Below are positions 12,670 to 13,817 of a stretch of DNA of 13,817 nucleotides, in pieces. Every line of letters begins with the position of its first letter. Within the stretch, counting starts at the first letter, position 1. The stretch comes from Nitriliruptorales bacterium (GTDB lineage: Bacteria > Actinomycetota > Nitriliruptoria > Euzebyales > Egibacteraceae). The stretch spans positions 1-13,817 of the forward strand of contig SLAO01000122.1 of the NCBI GenBank assembly GCA_007126835.1. The letters run 5' to 3'. A model generated the notes under the pieces. The model saw nothing but the letters and a program-made list of their open reading frames with translations, was not told where the DNA came from and did no database searches. A program made the position numbers and the translations under genes.

Positions 12670-12693
12670 AGCGCTGATCACTGACTCAGCGCT
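12670..12693. promoter_or_regulatory. Inverted repeat upstream of the nuclease-like gene
   Basis: AGCGCTGA (12670-12677) and TCAGCGCT (12686-12693) are perfect inverse copies with an 8-base spacer, ending 29 bases before the ATG. The spacing and position fit an operator, possibly autoregulatory because the encoded protein appears to have an AbiEi-type DNA-binding N-terminus. Confidence 0.5.
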
Positions 12694-12722
12694 GCGGACC
12701 GGCCAGGGACGATGCTCTGCGC

Positions 12723-13688
12723 ATGAACCACCGCCAGATACGACACGTGCTCGATCGCGCCCGAGGCCAGTACGGGCTGTTGAGCAGGCACGACGCCCGA
12801 ACGCTCAACGTCGAGTGGCGGGCGCTGCGCGCCCTGGCGCTCGACCTTGGGGGCACGAGCTGGTACCGAGGGACTGTCCAGGTTCCCGGTCCCTGGGACA
12901 GTCATCTGAGCCGCTGTGCTGCGGCCGCCGCCGCGGCGGGCCCGGGAACGCTGGTATCGGGGAGGAACGCTGCGAGGTGCTGGGGGCTGACGACAGCCAA
13001 CGCCCTGCCCGTGCGCTTGTTGATCCCCCCAACGCAGAGCCACCCTCGGCTGGACCGGGTCGCTGCCTGGAAGCCCTCAACACTCACCGACGAGGACCGA
13101 GCTAGGGTCGAGGGCATCCCGGTTGCCAGCGTTCGCCGCACCCTGCTTGACCTGGCTAGGCAGATCGCGCTGGCTCGTGGCGGCCCGGGACCCGTGTCCG
13201 ATGAGCTGGCCGAGGTCATTGCCAAGGCAGTGCAGCGCAAGCTGACCTCAGTCAGCGTGCTGCGGGAGTACCTCGCGTCGATGCCCAGCGTGCGAGGCGC
13301 CGGGGAGCTCGCCGAGACGCTGGACCTCATGGACCGCGACGGCCGGACCGACAGCGGCTTCGAGCGGCGTGTGCGGGCGCGGTTGCGGACCCACGGGTTC
13401 ACCCCCGCGCCCGGCACCTACAAGCTCGAGCTTCCCTCGGGCCGGCTGGTATGGATCGACATCGCGTTCCCCGAGGAGCGGGTTGGGCTGGAGGTCGACG
13501 GCCTGCACTGGCACGGCAGCCCCCAGCAACAACACGCCGACATCTGGCGCGAGCGGGAGATCGAGGAAGCAGGTTGGGTTATCTGGCGCGTGTCGGAACG
13601 GGACATCCACGATCCGCAGGCGGCTCTCGCCCGCTATCTTGCTGAGCTCTTGCGTCGCCGTCGCGAGGAAGCGTGCCGGACCTCGTGA
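12723..13688 (+). CDS. AbiEi-like / DUF559 protein with PD-(D/E)XK (Vsr-like) nuclease core
   Basis: The 321-residue protein appears to have two parts. The N-terminal region (about 5-60; YGLLSRHDARTL, then WYRGTVQVPGPW) resembles the winged-helix segment of AbiEi-type antitoxins. The middle (65-150) fits the same actinobacterial family. The C-terminal domain (about 208-312) matches DUF559: SGFERRVRARLRTHGF (211-226) with E214, WIDIAFPEERVGLEVDGLHWHG (244-265) with D246 and the E257-x-D259 pair, then WREREIEEAGWVIWRVSERDI (275-295). These are the acidic residues expected of a Vsr-like PD-(D/E)XK fold, so nuclease activity is plausible but unproven. The ATG lacks a good ribosome site; GATGCT 6 bases upstream is a poor -10. 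No toxin partner (AbiEii) is visible. The gene is alone, bracketed by copies of a palindromic repeat. Confidence 0.8.
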   Translation: MNHRQIRHVLDRARGQYGLLSRHDARTLNVEWRALRALALDLGGTSWYRGTVQVPGPWDSHLSRCAAAAAAAGPGTLVSGRNAARCWGLTTANALPVRLLIPPTQSHPRLDRVAAWKPSTLTDEDRARVEGIPVASVRRTLLDLARQIALARGGPGPVSDELAEVIAKAVQRKLTSVSVLREYLASMPSVRGAGELAETLDLMDRDGRTDSGFERRVRARLRTHGFTPAPGTYKLELPSGRLVWIDIAFPEERVGLEVDGLHWHGSPQQQHADIWREREIEEAGWVIWRVSERDIHDPQAALARYLAELLRRRREEACRTS

Positions 13689-13796
13689 AGAGGCTCCTCG
13701 GGAATGCGCCAAGTTGCGCAAGCTTGGTGGTGGTTCGAACTGCCGGGGCGGGGCCGTTGGACGTGGACGGAGGGCGCGTCAGGAGGTCTGCGGCTT

Positions 13797-13817
13797 CGAC
13801 GTTGCGATTTCGACGTC
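13797..13817. repeat. REP-like palindromic repeat, second copy cut by window end
   Basis: Twenty-one bases identical to 12382-12402, in the same orientation, run to the last base of the window. The right arm of the hairpin, if present, lies outside. With the first copy it brackets the DUF559-type gene. Between that gene's stop and this copy (13689-13796) I see no gene, only the palindrome TTGCGCAA near 13715. Confidence 0.7.

Larger units (their letters stand above)
12313..12722. other. Intergenic region yebC to nuclease-like gene
   Basis: These 410 bases contain no supported gene. The notable elements are the REP-like hairpin (12382-12427), a 13-bp odd palindrome GCCGGT-G-ACCGGC (12451-12463), and an 8-bp inverted repeat (12670-12693) just before the next gene. 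The stretch 12470-12650 is very GC-rich with no recognised signal. The large hairpin may double as the yebC terminator. Confidence 0.5.

Noticed and set aside
12480..12677. Short plus-strand open frame in the yebC to nuclease interval
   Set aside because: No ribosome site, Pro/Arg-rich with no motif, and not coupled to a neighbour.

Overview
The window is very GC-rich, densely packed, and uses GTG and TTG starts freely, as expected of an actinobacterium. The gene order pgsA, patA, pimA, (other genes), pdxS, pdxT, yebC matches, from memory, the Mycobacterium tuberculosis block Rv2612c to Rv2603c. The sequence is not mycobacterial, because the intervening genes differ. A deep-branching, non-mycolate actinobacterium (for example the Nitriliruptoria/Euzebya side of the phylum) is my inference and is not proven by the sequence.

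Layout, left to right. (1) 1-507: a perfect 16-bp palindrome, then a small cysteine-rich (zinc-ribbon-like) protein of unknown function. (2) 564-1784, minus strand: ornithine aminotransferase (rocD), convergent with the zinc-ribbon gene and divergent from the next operon. (3) 2036-4760: a translationally coupled three-gene operon for early phosphatidylinositol mannoside (PIM) synthesis, made of phosphatidylinositol phosphate synthase, PIM acyltransferase and the PimA mannosyltransferase. Both junctions are 4-bp GTGA overlaps. (4) 4813-5361: a LemA-family membrane protein, ending in a two-hairpin terminator shared with the convergent nicotinamidase pncA (5437-6048, minus). (5) 6049-6415: a divergent regulatory region with a striking pair of palindromes upstream of pncA. 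(6) 6416-8632: two tandem paralogous DUF3048 (YerB-like) envelope proteins, one with a Pro-Thr stalk and one a probable lipoprotein. (7) 8633-11525: PLP synthase subunits pdxS and pdxT, with three 21-bp direct repeats ahead of pdxS. A secreted protein made of 13 exact PPDHAG repeats sits between the two subunits. (8) 11560-12312: a YebC-family protein. (9) 12313-13817: a gene for an AbiEi/DUF559-type protein with a PD-(D/E)XK-like nuclease core, bracketed by two same-orientation copies of a REP-like palindromic repeat. The second copy is cut by the window end.

The recognisable genes are mostly housekeeping: membrane lipid and glycolipid synthesis, vitamin B6, NAD salvage, and arginine/ornithine metabolism (RocD needs the PLP that PdxST makes). 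The parts that known families do not explain are the PPDHAG repeat protein inside the pdxS-pdxT pair, the repeat-flanked nuclease-like gene, the operator-like repeats ahead of pncA and pdxS, and the cysteine-rich small protein. No rRNA, tRNA, CRISPR array, transposase or phage gene was seen.
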